Positions 7,502-18,344 of a stretch of 34,248 nt of DNA are shown piece by piece. Under the pieces are notes generated by a model. The model was not told the DNA's origin. It worked only from the letters and a program-made list of their open reading frames with translations, and searched no databases. The stretch is from the NCBI GenBank assembly GCA_001644045.1, contig LUUF01000102.1:1-34248 (forward strand), given 5' to 3'. The translations under genes and the position numbers were made by a program. Source of the stretch: Methylomonas methanica (lineage in GTDB: Bacteria; Pseudomonadota; Gammaproteobacteria; Methylococcales; Methylomonadaceae). The stretch's first letter is position 1, and each line of letters opens with the position of its first letter.

Positions 7502-8510
7502 CCTCCACGGTGATGTGGTCGAGCTGCGCGAATTTCGCCAGCAGGGCTTTGTAATGATTGGGCGATTTAGGTTGCTGCGTAACCAAAACCACGATTGCCG
7601 AATAATGATTAGCGCTGACTGGCCAGACATGCAGGTCGCTGACCCGGCACTCGCCGTCTTCCTCCAACGCTGCGTGCATCGCCTGGATATAACGTTGATC
7701 CAGGCTTTGGTCCAATAATACCGGACTGGTTTCTTTGATTAAACCGAATGCCCAGACCAGGATCACTGTGGCACCGACAAAACCCATCACCGTATCCAGC
7801 CAAACCCAGCCGTAATACTTGCCGGCAACCAATGCGACAATGGCTAATACCGAAGTTAATGCATCGGCCATTACATGCAGATACGCTGCCCTCAGATTAT
7901 GATCCTGATGATGGCCGTGATTATCGTGCTCGTGATGGTCATGGTCATGGTCATGGTCATGGTCATGGTCATGGTCATGGTCATGGTCATGGTCATGGTC
8001 ATGGTCATGGTCATGGTCATGGTGGTGATTATGTCCGTGTCCGTGGTGATGATCATGGTGTTCTCGCAATAACAGCGCGCTTAGCAGATTGATCAACAAT
8101 CCCACTTGCGCCACCAAAATCGCCTCATCGAAGCGAATAATTTCCGGCATCAGCAGGCGTTCCACCGAGTCCGCAATCATCACCAAGGCCACCATCGCCA
8201 GAGCTATGGAACTGGCAAATCCGCCCAATACGCCAACTTTGGCGGGACTGAAAGCAAACGTTTGGTCATTCTGATGGATACGACTGTAACGATAAGCAAA
8301 GATCGCGATCATAAAAGCCACCACATGCGTGGCCATGTGCCAACCGTCCGCCAGCAAAGCCATCGAATGAAACTGCATGCCGGCGACAATTTCCACAATC
8401 ATCGTCGCAAACGTCAGTAGCAGCACCCATTTGGTACGCCGCTCGCCTTTGCGATTGATCCGCGCGAAATTGTGCGAATGCTGCCAGTTACTCAATTGAT
8501 GTTCATGCAT
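7464..8510 (-). CDS. dmeF: CDF-family Co/Ni efflux transporter, DmeF-like
   Basis: A 348-residue cation diffusion facilitator exporting divalent metal from the cytoplasm by proton exchange. The start at 8510 (MHEHQLSNWQHSHNF) matches DmeF N-termini and has AAGGAAC seven to eight bases upstream; a GTG at 8546 is less likely. Transmembrane metal-site residues are in LLADGWHMATH (D55, H58, H62) and HVMADALTS. This ADGWHM form, rather than the CzcD-type AGHMLTD, points to the DmeF group. A cytoplasmic His/Asp-rich loop (about residues 151-210) lies between helices 4 and 5; most of it is an uninterrupted (DH)n run coded by a hexanucleotide repeat. The C-terminal domain (RVSDLHVWPVS) is the usual CDF cytoplasmic fold. 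Cobalt/nickel preference is by family; the loop could also buffer zinc. Confidence 0.88.
   Translation of the reverse strand: MHEHQLSNWQHSHNFARINRKGERRTKWVLLLTFATMIVEIVAGMQFHSMALLADGWHMATHVVAFMIAIFAYRYSRIHQNDQTFAFSPAKVGVLGGFASSIALAMVALVMIADSVERLLMPEIIRFDEAILVAQVGLLINLLSALLLREHHDHHHGHGHNHHHDHDHDHDHDHDHDHDHDHDHDHDHDHDHHEHDNHGHHQDHNLRAAYLHVMADALTSVLAIVALVAGKYYGWVWLDTVMGFVGATVILVWAFGLIKETSPVLLDQSLDQRYIQAMHAALEEDGECRVSDLHVWPVSANHYSAIVVLVTQQPKSPNHYKALLAKFAQLDHITVEVNRCDGQDCVAE
7935..8023 (-). repeat. Hexanucleotide tandem repeat (GACCAT)n inside dmeF
   Basis: On the plus strand ATGGTC is repeated 14 times without interruption (7935-8018), with a partial fifteenth unit. It encodes Asp-His pairs on the minus strand. 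Because the unit is 6 bp, gain or loss of copies changes loop length by two residues without breaking the frame. All copies use the same codons, which indicates recent slippage expansion. Confidence 0.97.
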
Positions 8511-8662
8511 CTGTAGTTCCTTGTTCTCCAAAGCCAAAACGTTCACCGAAGCACCATTCTAGCGCAGCAAAGTCCTCGGCAAAGTAAAAGCGTCTGTTAT
8601 TTGCGGCAAACCGCCGTAAAATACTATTTTGAACTTATTTGCCAGCCACTCTCAATTATTCG

Positions 8663-10006
8663 ATGAATAATCCCGAGCACATCTTCAGCGTATCTCAGCT
8701 CAACCGCGAAGCCAAACGTTTGCTGGCCAGCCATTTTCTGACCGTGCAGGTGCAAGGCGAGATTTCCAATCTCAGCCTACCCTCGTCCGGCCATTACTAT
8801 TTCACGTTAAAAGACGCCCAGGCACAGATCCGTTGCGCGATGTTCAAGGGCCAACAGCAGCGGCTGCGTTTCAAACCGGCTAACGGTAATTTGGTCGTCG
8901 CCACTGCTCAGGTCAGTTTGTACGAACCGCGCGGCGACTACCAGTTGGTGGTGGAACAGTTGGAAGAAGCCGGTGACGGCGCATTGAGGCTAGCTTACGA
9001 GCGCCTGAAACTGAAACTATTACAGGAAGGTTTGTTCGAGCAAAGCCGCAAGAAGCCGATACCGCAACTGCCGACACAAATCGGCGTCATCACCTCGGCC
9101 AGCGGCGCGGCAATTCACGACATCCTTAGCGTATTGAAAAGGCGCTTCCCGGCAATCCCGGTGTTGATCTATCCGGTGGCCGTACAAGGCGACAGCGCCA
9201 AATTCGAAATCAGCGCGGCACTGGAAACTGCAAATAAACACGAGCTAGTGGACGTAATCATCCTGGCGCGCGGCGGCGGCTCGTTGGAAGATTTATGGGC
9301 CTTTAACGAAGAAATCGTGGCCCGGGCGGTAGCAGCCAGCCATATACCCGTAATTTCCGCAGTCGGCCACGAAGTGGATTTCAGCATCGCCGATTTCGTT
9401 GCGGACTTGCGCGCACCGACACCATCGGCCGCCGCCGAACATGCGGTGCCGGATCAATCCGCCTGGCTGAACCGCTTTAGCACTATCGAGCGCCAATTGA
9501 CTCGGCAGATACAAGGCAAATTGCAACAGCAACAACTGCGTTTGACCTGGCTGAACAAAGCCCTGCAGACCCAGCATCCGGGCGAAAAACTGCAACGCAA
9601 TGCCCAACGCCTGGATGAATTGGAACAACGCTTGAATCGAGCGATACAAGGTAGTCTGCAGCAGCGTCGACAACAACTGGCATTAAACGAGCATCGCCTG
9701 TACCTGCACCAGCCGTTGGCTGCGATTCACGGCTATCGGCAACAACTTGATTACTTCCAACAGCGTTTAAGCCGTTCCATGCAAATTAAACTAATGACCT
9801 TGAAAAGCCGACAACACGCGGCAGCACAAACCTTACACGCAGTCAGTCCTCTGGCAACACTGGAGCGGGGTTATGCTATTGTGCAAAGACGCGACAGCTC
9901 GCAGCTAATCAAGTCGGTTAAACAGTTAGCCAAGCATGAATTGCTCGATACTCGGTTAACCGATGGTCGCATCGTTAGCGAGGTTAAAGAGGTAATCCCA
10001 GATTAA
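8663..10006 (+). CDS. xseA: Exodeoxyribonuclease VII large subunit
   Basis: A 447-residue protein (E. coli XseA is 456) that, with the small subunit XseB, degrades single-stranded DNA to oligonucleotides. The N-terminal OB-fold (about 1-100) includes VQGEISNLSLPSSGHYYFTLKD, typical of the family. The catalytic domain shows IGVITSASGAAIHDI and ARGGGSLEDLWAFNEE, then GHEVDFSIADFVADLRAPTPSAAAE, the most conserved XseA segments. A long coiled-coil (about 270-390), rich in Gln and Arg, follows; it binds XseB. The start is set at MNNPEHIFSVSQLN rather than the upstream TTG at 8639. No clear ribosome binding site is visible. No xseB is present nearby. Confidence 0.95.
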   Translation: MNNPEHIFSVSQLNREAKRLLASHFLTVQVQGEISNLSLPSSGHYYFTLKDAQAQIRCAMFKGQQQRLRFKPANGNLVVATAQVSLYEPRGDYQLVVEQLEEAGDGALRLAYERLKLKLLQEGLFEQSRKKPIPQLPTQIGVITSASGAAIHDILSVLKRRFPAIPVLIYPVAVQGDSAKFEISAALETANKHELVDVIILARGGGSLEDLWAFNEEIVARAVAASHIPVISAVGHEVDFSIADFVADLRAPTPSAAAEHAVPDQSAWLNRFSTIERQLTRQIQGKLQQQQLRLTWLNKALQTQHPGEKLQRNAQRLDELEQRLNRAIQGSLQQRRQQLALNEHRLYLHQPLAAIHGYRQQLDYFQQRLSRSMQIKLMTLKSRQHAAAQTLHAVSPLATLERGYAIVQRRDSSQLIKSVKQLAKHELLDTRLTDGRIVSEVKEVIPD

Positions 10007-10120
10007 AGATTTAACAGCCACTAGCGATTAATTAAAGCTCTTCCCCTAGTTTATCGCCGACAATTGTCAGGCACAAAACATGCTTTATTGAAGTAGTTTA
10101 CGAATCACACGAGTGTTTAT

Positions 10121-10525
10121 ATGACAATATTTGAAACGACCATTCCTTTGAGCGTTGGCTACGATCTTATCGATAACGATCACGGCATATTTATTGATCT
10201 GGTAAATCAATTGGATAAAGCCAATAACACGGACTTTCCCGGATTGTTTAAGCAATTGTATGAACACACCGAAGAACATTTCGAGTCCGAAAACCGGTTA
10301 ATGGCGCAATTCGGATTTCCGGCGGAAACTGAACATAAAGGCGAACATCAACGGGTTTTGGGCGAATTCAAACAGTTTAAAACCCGCATAGACAAAGGTC
10401 TGATCACTTTTGGTAGATCATTTGTCAGGGAGCGTCTGCCGCAGTGGTTTGTGCTACACATTACGACGATGGACAGTGCGTTGTCCGCGCATATAAAAAT
10501 GCATCAGGAATCGCGTGGCGAATGA
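10121..10525 (+). CDS. Bacteriohemerythrin
   Basis: A 134-residue soluble O2-binding diiron protein. All seven expected iron ligands are visible: H21, H53 and E57 (HFESE), H72 and H76 (HKGEH), H113 and D118 (HITTMD). The LSVGYDLIDNDH N-terminus is typical of single-domain bacterial hemerythrins, which in methanotrophs are known to deliver or store O2. The 114 bases upstream show no strong promoter. The stop codon overlaps the start of the alkB-like gene (ATGA, 10522-10525), so the two are translationally coupled. Possible jobs: O2 supply or O2/NO/iron buffering for the coupled dioxygenase; this is inference. Confidence 0.93.
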   Translation: MTIFETTIPLSVGYDLIDNDHGIFIDLVNQLDKANNTDFPGLFKQLYEHTEEHFESENRLMAQFGFPAETEHKGEHQRVLGEFKQFKTRIDKGLITFGRSFVRERLPQWFVLHITTMDSALSAHIKMHQESRGE

Positions 10526-11094
10526 CAGCCAACAAGGAACTTAGGGTAATCGAACATTTTTACGACGCCGCCGAAAGCGATAGTATCTATCGGCGTTTGC
10601 TGTTGGAACAAAATTGGCCCGACAATCGTTACAGTGTTGCCGGTCGGGAGTTTATGTTACCGCGCCTGCAAACCTGGCATGCCGATCCTGGGATAAGTTA
10701 TAGCTACAGCAATAATCTATTACAAACACGGTCGTGGACACCGTTACTATCGGATATACGGCAAAAAATCGAACACTTCTTAAACTTTTCGTTTAATTCG
10801 GTATTGGTGAATTTATATCGAAACGGCGAGGATTATGTGGGTTGGCATGCGGATAATGAAGCTGAACTGGGAGAACGGCCCTTTATAGCATCATTGACGC
10901 TGGGAGCGACCCGGCGGTTCGCATTTCGGCATAAAAAAACCGCGGAAAATGGCAGTATCTTACTCGGTAGCGGCACGCTATTGGTTATGCAGCCCGATTT
11001 TCAACATCATTGGCTGCATAGTATTCCTATCGATAGTGAACTGACTCAAGGGCGTATAAACCTGACATTTCGGAAAGTTATCGTTCCCAAATAG
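10522..11094 (+). CDS. alkB: AlkB-family 2-oxoglutarate/Fe(II) dioxygenase
   Basis: A 190-residue oxidative demethylase of alkylated nucleic acid bases. Fe(II) ligands are H109 and D111 (GWHADNE) and H166 (WLHSIP). The 2-oxoglutarate-binding RXNXTXR motif is present at R178-R184 (RINLTFR), and the substrate-site segment SLTLGATRRFAFRH is typical of the ALKBH2/3-like group. The start at 10522 follows from the ATGA overlap with hemerythrin; an in-frame start inside hemerythrin would add unrelated residues. This short form without an N-terminal extension resembles the eukaryotic-type ALKBH2/3-like bacterial AlkBs rather than E. coli AlkB, so the symbol denotes the family. The end converges with nqrM across 38 bases. 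Confidence 0.9.
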   Translation: MTANKELRVIEHFYDAAESDSIYRRLLLEQNWPDNRYSVAGREFMLPRLQTWHADPGISYSYSNNLLQTRSWTPLLSDIRQKIEHFLNFSFNSVLVNLYRNGEDYVGWHADNEAELGERPFIASLTLGATRRFAFRHKKTAENGSILLGSGTLLVMQPDFQHHWLHSIPIDSELTQGRINLTFRKVIVPK

Positions 11095-11132
11095 TTTGTT
11101 TTACGTCACTTATTGCTCCGGGCAACGAGTGT

Positions 11133-11321
11133 TTAGTGTTGTTCCAGCGCTTGAGCTTGCTCGGCTTCGAATTTCTTTCTTTTATCGCATTTTTCGCTGC
11201 AGACACAGTTACCGGTGCCGCCACAGGAACCTTTGATTGCGTTCCGACCGAAAATCACACCGACCGCCATTACCGCAATCACGATCAACATAAATAAAAA
11301 CGTTACTAAAAAATAACCCAT
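11133..11321 (-). CDS. nqrM: Na+-NQR maturation factor NqrM (DUF539)
   Basis: A 62-residue membrane protein with one N-terminal helix (residues 3-24) and four cysteines (C33, C39, C41, C45) in CGGTGNCVCSEKC, followed by a basic tail. NqrM is needed to insert the iron centre between NqrD and NqrE during assembly of Na+-NQR. A good AGGAGA site precedes the ATG. It is the last gene after nqrF on the same strand but lies beyond an intrinsic terminator, so it needs its own promoter or readthrough. Confidence 0.95.
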   Translation of the reverse strand: MGYFLVTFLFMLIVIAVMAVGVIFGRNAIKGSCGGTGNCVCSEKCDKRKKFEAEQAQALEQH

Positions 11322-11352
11322 TTTTTTCTCCTGTTTTTTCTAATCGCTGAAA

Positions 11353-11382
11353 CGAAAAAAGGAGCGATCCGAAAATCGCTCC
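11353..11382 (-). terminator. Intrinsic terminator between nqrF and nqrM
   Basis: On the minus strand GGAGCGAT, a 6-nt loop, ATCGCTCC and then TTTTTT form an 8-bp perfect stem with T-run. It lies 28 bases after the nqrF stop and 32 bases before the nqrM start. Confidence 0.88.
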
Positions 11383-11409
11383 CTGTCATTCGCGTCAGAT
11401 TAATATAAA

Positions 11410-12630
11410 TTAACCGCCGAAATCGTCCAACATGATATTTTCAGGATCAACGCCATTAGCCAACAGCATGTTGATCACTGAAGAGTTCATGATTGGCGGT
11501 CCGCACATGTAATATTCACAGTCTTCCGGATTCGGATGATTCTTGATGAACTCCTCGAACAAGACATTGTGAATGAAGCCGGTGTAACCTTTCCAGTTAT
11601 CTTCGGGTAACGCGTCGGACAATGCTACATGCCATTCGAAATTATCGTTTTCTTTGGCCAGCATATCAAAATCTTCTACATAGAACATTTCGCGTTTGCT
11701 ACGTGCCCCATACCAGAAGGTCATTTTACGCTTGGATTTCAGTCTGCGTAATTGATCGAAGATATGCGAACGCATCGGCGCCATACCGGCACCACCGCCG
11801 ATAAAGACCATTTCCGCATCGGTTTCTTTGGCAAAAAACTCGCCGTAAGGACCGGATACGAAGACTTTGTCGCCGGGCTTCAGATTGAAGATAAACGAAG
11901 ACATGATGCCTGGCGGAATCCCGTCAGCAGCGCCTGGAGGCGGTGTGGCAATCCTGACGTTCAACATGATTTCCTTTTCTTCAGGATATGATGCCATGGA
12001 ATACGCGCGCAGAGTCGGTTCTTTTACATCGGACACATAGCGCCACAGATTGAATTTATCCCAATCAGGGCGATATTCCTCGGCAACATCCATATCCGCA
12101 TATTTTGAAATATGTGGCGGACATTCGATTTGGATATAACCACCGGCCCGATAGTTGATGGCTTCGCCTTCCGGCAACTGCAACACCAATTCTTTGATGA
12201 AAGTAGCGACGTTGTCGTTGGACTTAACGGTGCATTCCCATTTTTTAACACCGAATACGCTGTCTTCAACTTCGATGTCCATATTCTGTTTGATGGACAC
12301 TTGGCAAGCCAGACGTTCGCCGTGCGCAGCTTCGCGCTTGGTGATATGCGATTGCTCGGTCGGCAAAATATCGCCGCCGCCGCTATGTACTTTTACTTTA
12401 CATTGACCGCAAGTGCCGCCGCCGCCGCAAGCAGAGGAAACAAACAGCTGGTTATCCGCCAATGCTGTTAACAACTTAGACCCAACCGGTACGCGGATTT
12501 TCTTCTCGTGATTAATCAGAATTTCCACATCCCCGGAGGCCACCAATTTACTCTTGGCGCCGATGATTAAAAACACCAGCGCTATCACGATGACCGTGAA
12601 GAAAATAACACCTAATGCAATTTCCAGCAT
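11410..12630 (-). CDS. nqrF: Na+-translocating NADH:quinone reductase subunit F
   Basis: A 406-residue NADH-oxidising entry subunit, anchored by one N-terminal helix (3-23). The ferredoxin-like 2Fe-2S domain has C68, C74, C77 and C109 in the CX5CX2CX31C spacing of NqrF. The FAD domain has RAYSMAS, and the NADH domain has [12 protein letters not shown] and YYMCGPP. The C-terminus ends in NIMLDDFGG, the usual NqrF ending. Length is near the Vibrio protein (408). It is the last gene of nqrABCDEF, 10 bases after nqrE, followed by a terminator. Confidence 0.98.
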   Translation of the reverse strand: MLEIALGVIFFTVIVIALVFLIIGAKSKLVASGDVEILINHEKKIRVPVGSKLLTALADNQLFVSSACGGGGTCGQCKVKVHSGGGDILPTEQSHITKREAAHGERLACQVSIKQNMDIEVEDSVFGVKKWECTVKSNDNVATFIKELVLQLPEGEAINYRAGGYIQIECPPHISKYADMDVAEEYRPDWDKFNLWRYVSDVKEPTLRAYSMASYPEEKEIMLNVRIATPPPGAADGIPPGIMSSFIFNLKPGDKVFVSGPYGEFFAKETDAEMVFIGGGAGMAPMRSHIFDQLRRLKSKRKMTFWYGARSKREMFYVEDFDMLAKENDNFEWHVALSDALPEDNWKGYTGFIHNVLFEEFIKNHPNPEDCEYYMCGPPIMNSSVINMLLANGVDPENIMLDDFGG

Positions 12631-12640
12631 TACGATACCC

Positions 12641-13249
12641 TTATAATTGAATTCCAGAGAAAGCCATGAAGCCCAGAGACATCAAGCCAGCGGTGATAAA
12701 AGTGATGCCCAGACCTTGCAATGCAGCAGGAATATCGCTGTATTTCAATTTCTCACGCACACCGGCCATGACGGTAATCGCCAATGCCCAACCGAAACCA
12801 CTTCCTATACCGTATACCACGCTTTCGCCGAAATTGTAGTCGCGTTCGATCATGAACAAGCTACCGGCCAAAATCGCACAGTTCACGGTAATCAGCGGCA
12901 GGAAGATACCCAAGGCTTGATACAGAGCCGGGAAGAATTTATCCAAAATCATTTCCAGAATCTGTACGATCGCAGCGATCATACCGATACAGCTCAACAA
13001 GCTTAAAAAGCTTAAATCGACACCGGTAATCCCAATCCAAGCCAATGCATCTTCTTTCAACAAGGTTTGGTAAATGAAGTTATTCGCAGGCACCGTCAAG
13101 GTTTGCACCACCATGACCGCGATGCCCAATCCCATGGCTGTGGAAATCTTCTTGGAAACCGCCAAGAAGGTACACATGCCTAGGAAGAACGATAGCGCCA
13201 GGTTTTCGATGAAAACCGCTTTAACAAATAGACTGATGTAGGCTTCCAT
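12641..13249 (-). CDS. nqrE: Na+-NQR subunit E
   Basis: A 202-residue membrane protein with six predicted helices, homologous to Nqr[23 protein letters not shown] near the N-terminus holds the cysteine that ligates the intramembrane iron centre shared with NqrD; INCAIL-type sequence (VNCAILAG) holds the second. The start overlaps the nqrD stop as TAATG, so translation is coupled. It forms part of the sodium-pumping core. Confidence 0.97.
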   Translation of the reverse strand: MEAYISLFVKAVFIENLALSFFLGMCTFLAVSKKISTAMGLGIAVMVVQTLTVPANNFIYQTLLKEDALAWIGITGVDLSFLSLLSCIGMIAAIVQILEMILDKFFPALYQALGIFLPLITVNCAILAGSLFMIERDYNFGESVVYGIGSGFGWALAITVMAGVREKLKYSDIPAALQGLGITFITAGLMSLGFMAFSGIQL

Positions 13250-13917
13250 TAGTGGTGCCCTCCTTCACCGTGAGCAATCGACATGATTTTGAACTCGTTG
13301 TGTTCAACTTGTTTAGGTTTCCAGGTACGGAACGCCCAAATGATTAGACCGATGATGAAAAACGCGCTAGGCGGCAGCAACATCATGCCGTTAGGCACAT
13401 ACCAACCACCATCTTTTACCAGAGGCAGTACATCGATACCCAGCAATTTGCCGGATCCCAGAGTTTCTCTGAAAAAAGCCACTATGACCAGAATCAAACT
13501 GTAGCCTAAACCGTTACCGATACCGTCGACAAAGCTTTGCAGCGGCGGATTTTTCATCGCGTACGCTTCGGCACGACCCATCACGATACAGTTAGTGATG
13601 ATCAAACCGACGAATACCGATAGCTTTTTGCTGACATCGAAAGCAAACGCTTTGAGCAACTGATCGACCACGATTACCAGAGACGCAATGATGATCATCT
13701 GCACGATGATCCGAATGCTGCTGGGCGTGTGCTGACGCACCGCGCTAATCGCCGCACTGGAACACGCAGTTACCGAGGTCAGGGCCAAAGCCATAATCAA
13801 CGAAGTAGACATTTGCGAAGTTACCGCCAGCGCCGAACAGACCCCGAGCACCTGCAAGGTGATCGGGTTGTTATCGACCAACGGTTCGAATAATACTTTT
13901 TTAGTTTCTTTATCCAT
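13249..13917 (-). CDS. nqrD: Na+-NQR subunit D
   Basis: A 222-residue membrane protein with about six helices. The conserved half-site segments [19 protein letters not shown] and [15 protein letters not shown] carry the cysteines that, with those of NqrE, hold the iron centre. It follows nqrC by 8 bases and overlaps nqrE by one base (TAATG). Confidence 0.97.
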   Translation of the reverse strand: MDKETKKVLFEPLVDNNPITLQVLGVCSALAVTSQMSTSLIMALALTSVTACSSAAISAVRQHTPSSIRIIVQMIIIASLVIVVDQLLKAFAFDVSKKLSVFVGLIITNCIVMGRAEAYAMKNPPLQSFVDGIGNGLGYSLILVIVAFFRETLGSGKLLGIDVLPLVKDGGWYVPNGMMLLPPSAFFIIGLIIWAFRTWKPKQVEHNEFKIMSIAHGEGGHH

Positions 13918-13925
13918 GATAAGTC

Positions 13926-14789
13926 CTAACCGTTTGTTCTAATTTTGTTTAGATAGGTGGCAAAACCTTCGGTACCCATCCAGTATTGGATCAGATTGCT
14001 GACGCCGCGACTGGTTAGTGTGGCACCGGCCAAACCGTCTACTTTATAGACCGAATCAGGACGGCTGGAATCGACACCACCTTTAACCAGTGTCAACGCC
14101 ACTTCGCCTTTGTCGGAATAAACTTTCTTGCCTTTCCACAGTGCGCGCCAATTAGGATTGACTACCTCGCCACCCAGACCAGGGGTTTCACCTTGATCAT
14201 ACAGGTTAATGCTTTGTACAGTTTGCGCATCAGGCTCTAAAGCCAGAAAGCCGTACATGGTAGACCACAAACCGTAACCGTTGATAGGCAAAATGATGGA
14301 TTGCAACTGGCCGCCATTCTTGACCAAAAACACCTTGGTGTATTTGGCTTTTTGACGGATGCTGGCAATGTCTTTCTCAACCGGAATCAGTTCGTTCTGA
14401 GCAGGATCCTTAGCGGCCTTACGCTGGTCGTATTCGTCAACATTGATATTGTCTACGTAATCACCAGTTTTAAGGTCGACAATCTTACTTTCGATTCTTT
14501 CGGCGAAAGCTTGGTCGATGTCAGTGCCTTCTTCCAACAAACCAGCCACATCAAGAATGTTCTTCTTCATGTCCAGGGCTTTGTTGTAGCCTTGCAAAGG
14601 ACGTAAAGCCACAGTCGCAAGAGAAACCAATACCGCGCACACCAAACACAAGGCCAAAGCTACATTAACGGTTTTTTCCAGGCTGTCGTTGCTTAAAGCC
14701 AGGATACGGTCGGCATAAACTCTGAACTGTTCGTAGTACTTGCAGAGCTGCTCGTTATACTTACAGGTTTTTTTCTCGGCATTAAGCAT
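13926..14789 (-). CDS. nqrC: Na+-NQR subunit C, with unusual N-terminal extension
   Basis: A 287-residue subunit carrying covalent FMN. The FMN-attachment motif is GATLTS (Thr257) within [10 protein letters not shown]. One membrane helix (about 40-63) precedes the periplasmic FMN domain. The start at 14789 has AAGGA upstream and overlaps the nqrB end by 8 bases. The first about 38 residues before the helix are longer than in Vibrio NqrC, where the helix begins about 10 residues in. They contain a duplicated heptad, CKYNEQL then CKYYEQF. No ATG, GTG or TTG lies nearer the helix, so the extension seems real. Confidence 0.95.
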   Translation of the reverse strand: MLNAEKKTCKYNEQLCKYYEQFRVYADRILALSNDSLEKTVNVALALCLVCAVLVSLATVALRPLQGYNKALDMKKNILDVAGLLEEGTDIDQAFAERIESKIVDLKTGDYVDNINVDEYDQRKAAKDPAQNELIPVEKDIASIRQKAKYTKVFLVKNGGQLQSIILPINGYGLWSTMYGFLALEPDAQTVQSINLYDQGETPGLGGEVVNPNWRALWKGKKVYSDKGEVALTLVKGGVDSSRPDSVYKVDGLAGATLTSRGVSNLIQYWMGTEGFATYLNKIRTNG

Positions 14790-15980
14790 GGCGTTTGATC
14801 CTTCTTCTAATATTTGCTTGAACAACAAAGTAATCAATCAATGGTGCAAACATGTTTGAGAAAAGAATTGCAAGCATCACACCTTCAGGGAAAGCCGGGT
14901 TGATAACCCGAATGATGATAATCATCACACCGATCATAGCGCCGTAAATCCAGCGACCGGTGTCGGTCACGGCTGCAGATACCGGATCGGTTGCCATGAA
15001 CACGGTGCCAAACGCAAAACCACCGACAACCATATGCCAATACCAAGGTATTGCAAACATTGGGTTGGTGGTGCTACCGATGATATTCAGCAAAGTAGAC
15101 ATGCCTATCATACCGATCAACACGCCGCCCATGATGCGGTAAGAAGCGACGCGGGTATAGAGCAGGAACGCCGCGCCCAACAGACAAGCCAAAGTCGAGG
15201 TTTCGCCCATGGAACCTGGAATGAAACCCAGGAATGCCTGGATCCAGCTAAAGCTTTCCTTGATCGCTTCCAAGCCGCCGGCGGAAGCCAGAGACAACGC
15301 AGTAGCGCCACTGTAACCATCGACGGCAACCCAGACCGCGTCGCCGGAAATTGATGCCGGATAAGCGAAGAACAGGAAAGCGCGACCGGTAAGCGCGGGA
15401 TTGAGGAAGTTTTTGCCGGTACCGCCGAAAACTTCTTTACCCAACACGATACCGAACGAGATACCCAGTGCCACTTGCCACAAAGGTATATCAGGCGGCA
15501 GGATCAAGGTATACAGCATTGAAGACACCAAGAAGCCTTCGTTAACTTCGTGTTTACGTACAGTCGCGAATAGCACTTCCCAGATACCGCCGACCGCCAA
15601 AGTCGTAATGTAAACCGGGAAGAAATACAACATACCGTGCACTAGGCACGAAAAGGGGTTTAAAGGGTTGTAACCAAACAGCGCCATTGGAATGCTGCGC
15701 CAATTATTAATATCGGTCGCACCGATTTTTTCCATCGCTAAATTAGCTTGATAACCGGTGTTGTACCAAGCCATCAAAATACAGAATGCAGTAGCGATGA
15801 CCACGAAGGTCATGGTCCTTTTCAGGTCGTTACCGTCACGAACGTGAGTTCTGCCGCGCGTTACATCGGATGGTGTGTAGATGAAAGTATCCACCATCTC
15901 ATAGAGACCGTAGTACTTCTCAAACTTGCCGCCCTTTGTAAAATGCGGCTCTATGCTATCTAAAATATCTCTAGCCGACA

Positions 15981-15981
<1 letters not shown>
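14782..15981 (-). CDS. nqrB: Na+-NQR subunit B
   Basis: A 399-residue polytopic membrane subunit with covalent FMN at Thr227 in GYSGATALS, riboflavin and the sodium/quinone path. The N-terminal sequence [16 protein letters not shown] and the conserved [28 protein letters not shown] are diagnostic. The start overlaps the nqrA stop by one base (TAATG) and the end overlaps nqrC by 8 bases, so the operon is tightly coupled. Confidence 0.98.
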
Positions 15982-17446
<1,465 letters not shown>

Positions 17447-17513
17447 CGGAAAATCCTAAGGTTTGCGGCCCGAGAAGCCGCCCGATAACGCCCGGTATAA
17501 GTGGAAATAGCGC

Positions 17514-18242
17514 TCAAATATCAACTACTTTGTCGATATCAAAACCGCTCACATACTTACGCCCGACATAGCCGCGGGTATTGCTTAAAATGCGCGCATC
17601 CGCGATCCGGTAATCACCCAAATTGTGCACATGGCCGTGAAACCAAGCGGCGATTTCATACTCGTGAAACAATGGTTTTAAATCGTTACAGTACGCCAGT
17701 TTTTTAAGCACGTTAGGCGAATCGATCCAACTCCATTCGGTGGGCGCATGATGCGTGACGACGATGGTCCTGCCGGCAAAAGGTGTGGCCAGTTGTTGTT
17801 CCAACCAGGATTTCGATTCCCGATGTAATTCGGCAAAGTGTTTAGGTTCGAAAGATTGGCCGGCAAACGACACCTTGCGGAAATCGTTTAAGGTTTTTCC
17901 CAGCGCTTCGGCTTTTTCGGCACCTTCGATAAATAAATTCGTCCATAAGGTGCAACCTAAAAAACGCACGCCCTGGAAGATAAACTGATCTTTTTCCAAA
18001 AACTGAATTTGACTACCCGCGCATTCATTACGCAACATGTTAATGGTCTGTTGATATTCGTAACCATAAAACTCGTGGTTACCGGCCACGTATATAACGG
18101 GCTTACCGATAGATTTTAACCATTCGACGCCTTGTTTGAAAATCCCGATATCACCCGCCGCCACGACAATATCCGCATCGGTTTCCGGCAAACTCTGCTC
18201 GCCGAATTCTAAATGCACATCAGAAAAGTAATTTATCCGCAC
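17514..18242 (-). CDS. Calcineurin-like metallophosphoesterase
   Basis: A 242-residue predicted cytosolic phosphoesterase with a dinuclear metal site. All signature motifs appear in order: FSDVHLEF (DXH), AAGDIG (GD), AGNHEFYG (GNHE), VVTHHAPTEWS (H) and WFHGHVHN (GHXH). The GTG at 18242 is chosen because family members start directly before the first strand (VRINYFSDVHLEF); the longer frame to 18569 runs through the opposite-strand ispG and has no family sequence. The ribosome binding site is weak (AAAGAG). It diverges from ispG across 102 bases and precedes the nqr operon on the same strand. The substrate is unknown. Confidence 0.85.
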   Translation of the reverse strand: MRINYFSDVHLEFGEQSLPETDADIVVAAGDIGIFKQGVEWLKSIGKPVIYVAGNHEFYGYEYQQTINMLRNECAGSQIQFLEKDQFIFQGVRFLGCTLWTNLFIEGAEKAEALGKTLNDFRKVSFAGQSFEPKHFAELHRESKSWLEQQLATPFAGRTIVVTHHAPTEWSWIDSPNVLKKLAYCNDLKPLFHEYEIAAWFHGHVHNLGDYRIADARILSNTRGYVGRKYVSGFDIDKVVDI

Positions 18243-18344
18243 AATTTGCTCTTTCGTCCCATAACTAAGGAGGTATAATTTATATCCTAAGTGATTTACT
18301 TGGTATTTTTCAGATAACTTTGATTTTTTGCAAACAACAATTCT

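Noticed and set aside
7935..8023. Tandem repeat as a CRISPR-like array
   Set aside because: The units are contiguous 6-mers without spacers and lie in a coding frame.
7748..8092. Plus-strand frames with long GH or VM repeats opposite dmeF
   Set aside because: They are the opposite-strand reading of the hexanucleotide repeat; the minus-strand frame encodes a complete CDF transporter.
18267..18300. Strong AAGGAGGT on the plus strand upstream of ispG
   Set aside because: The only nearby start (GTG about 15 bases later) opens an 8-codon frame; too little to call a leader peptide.
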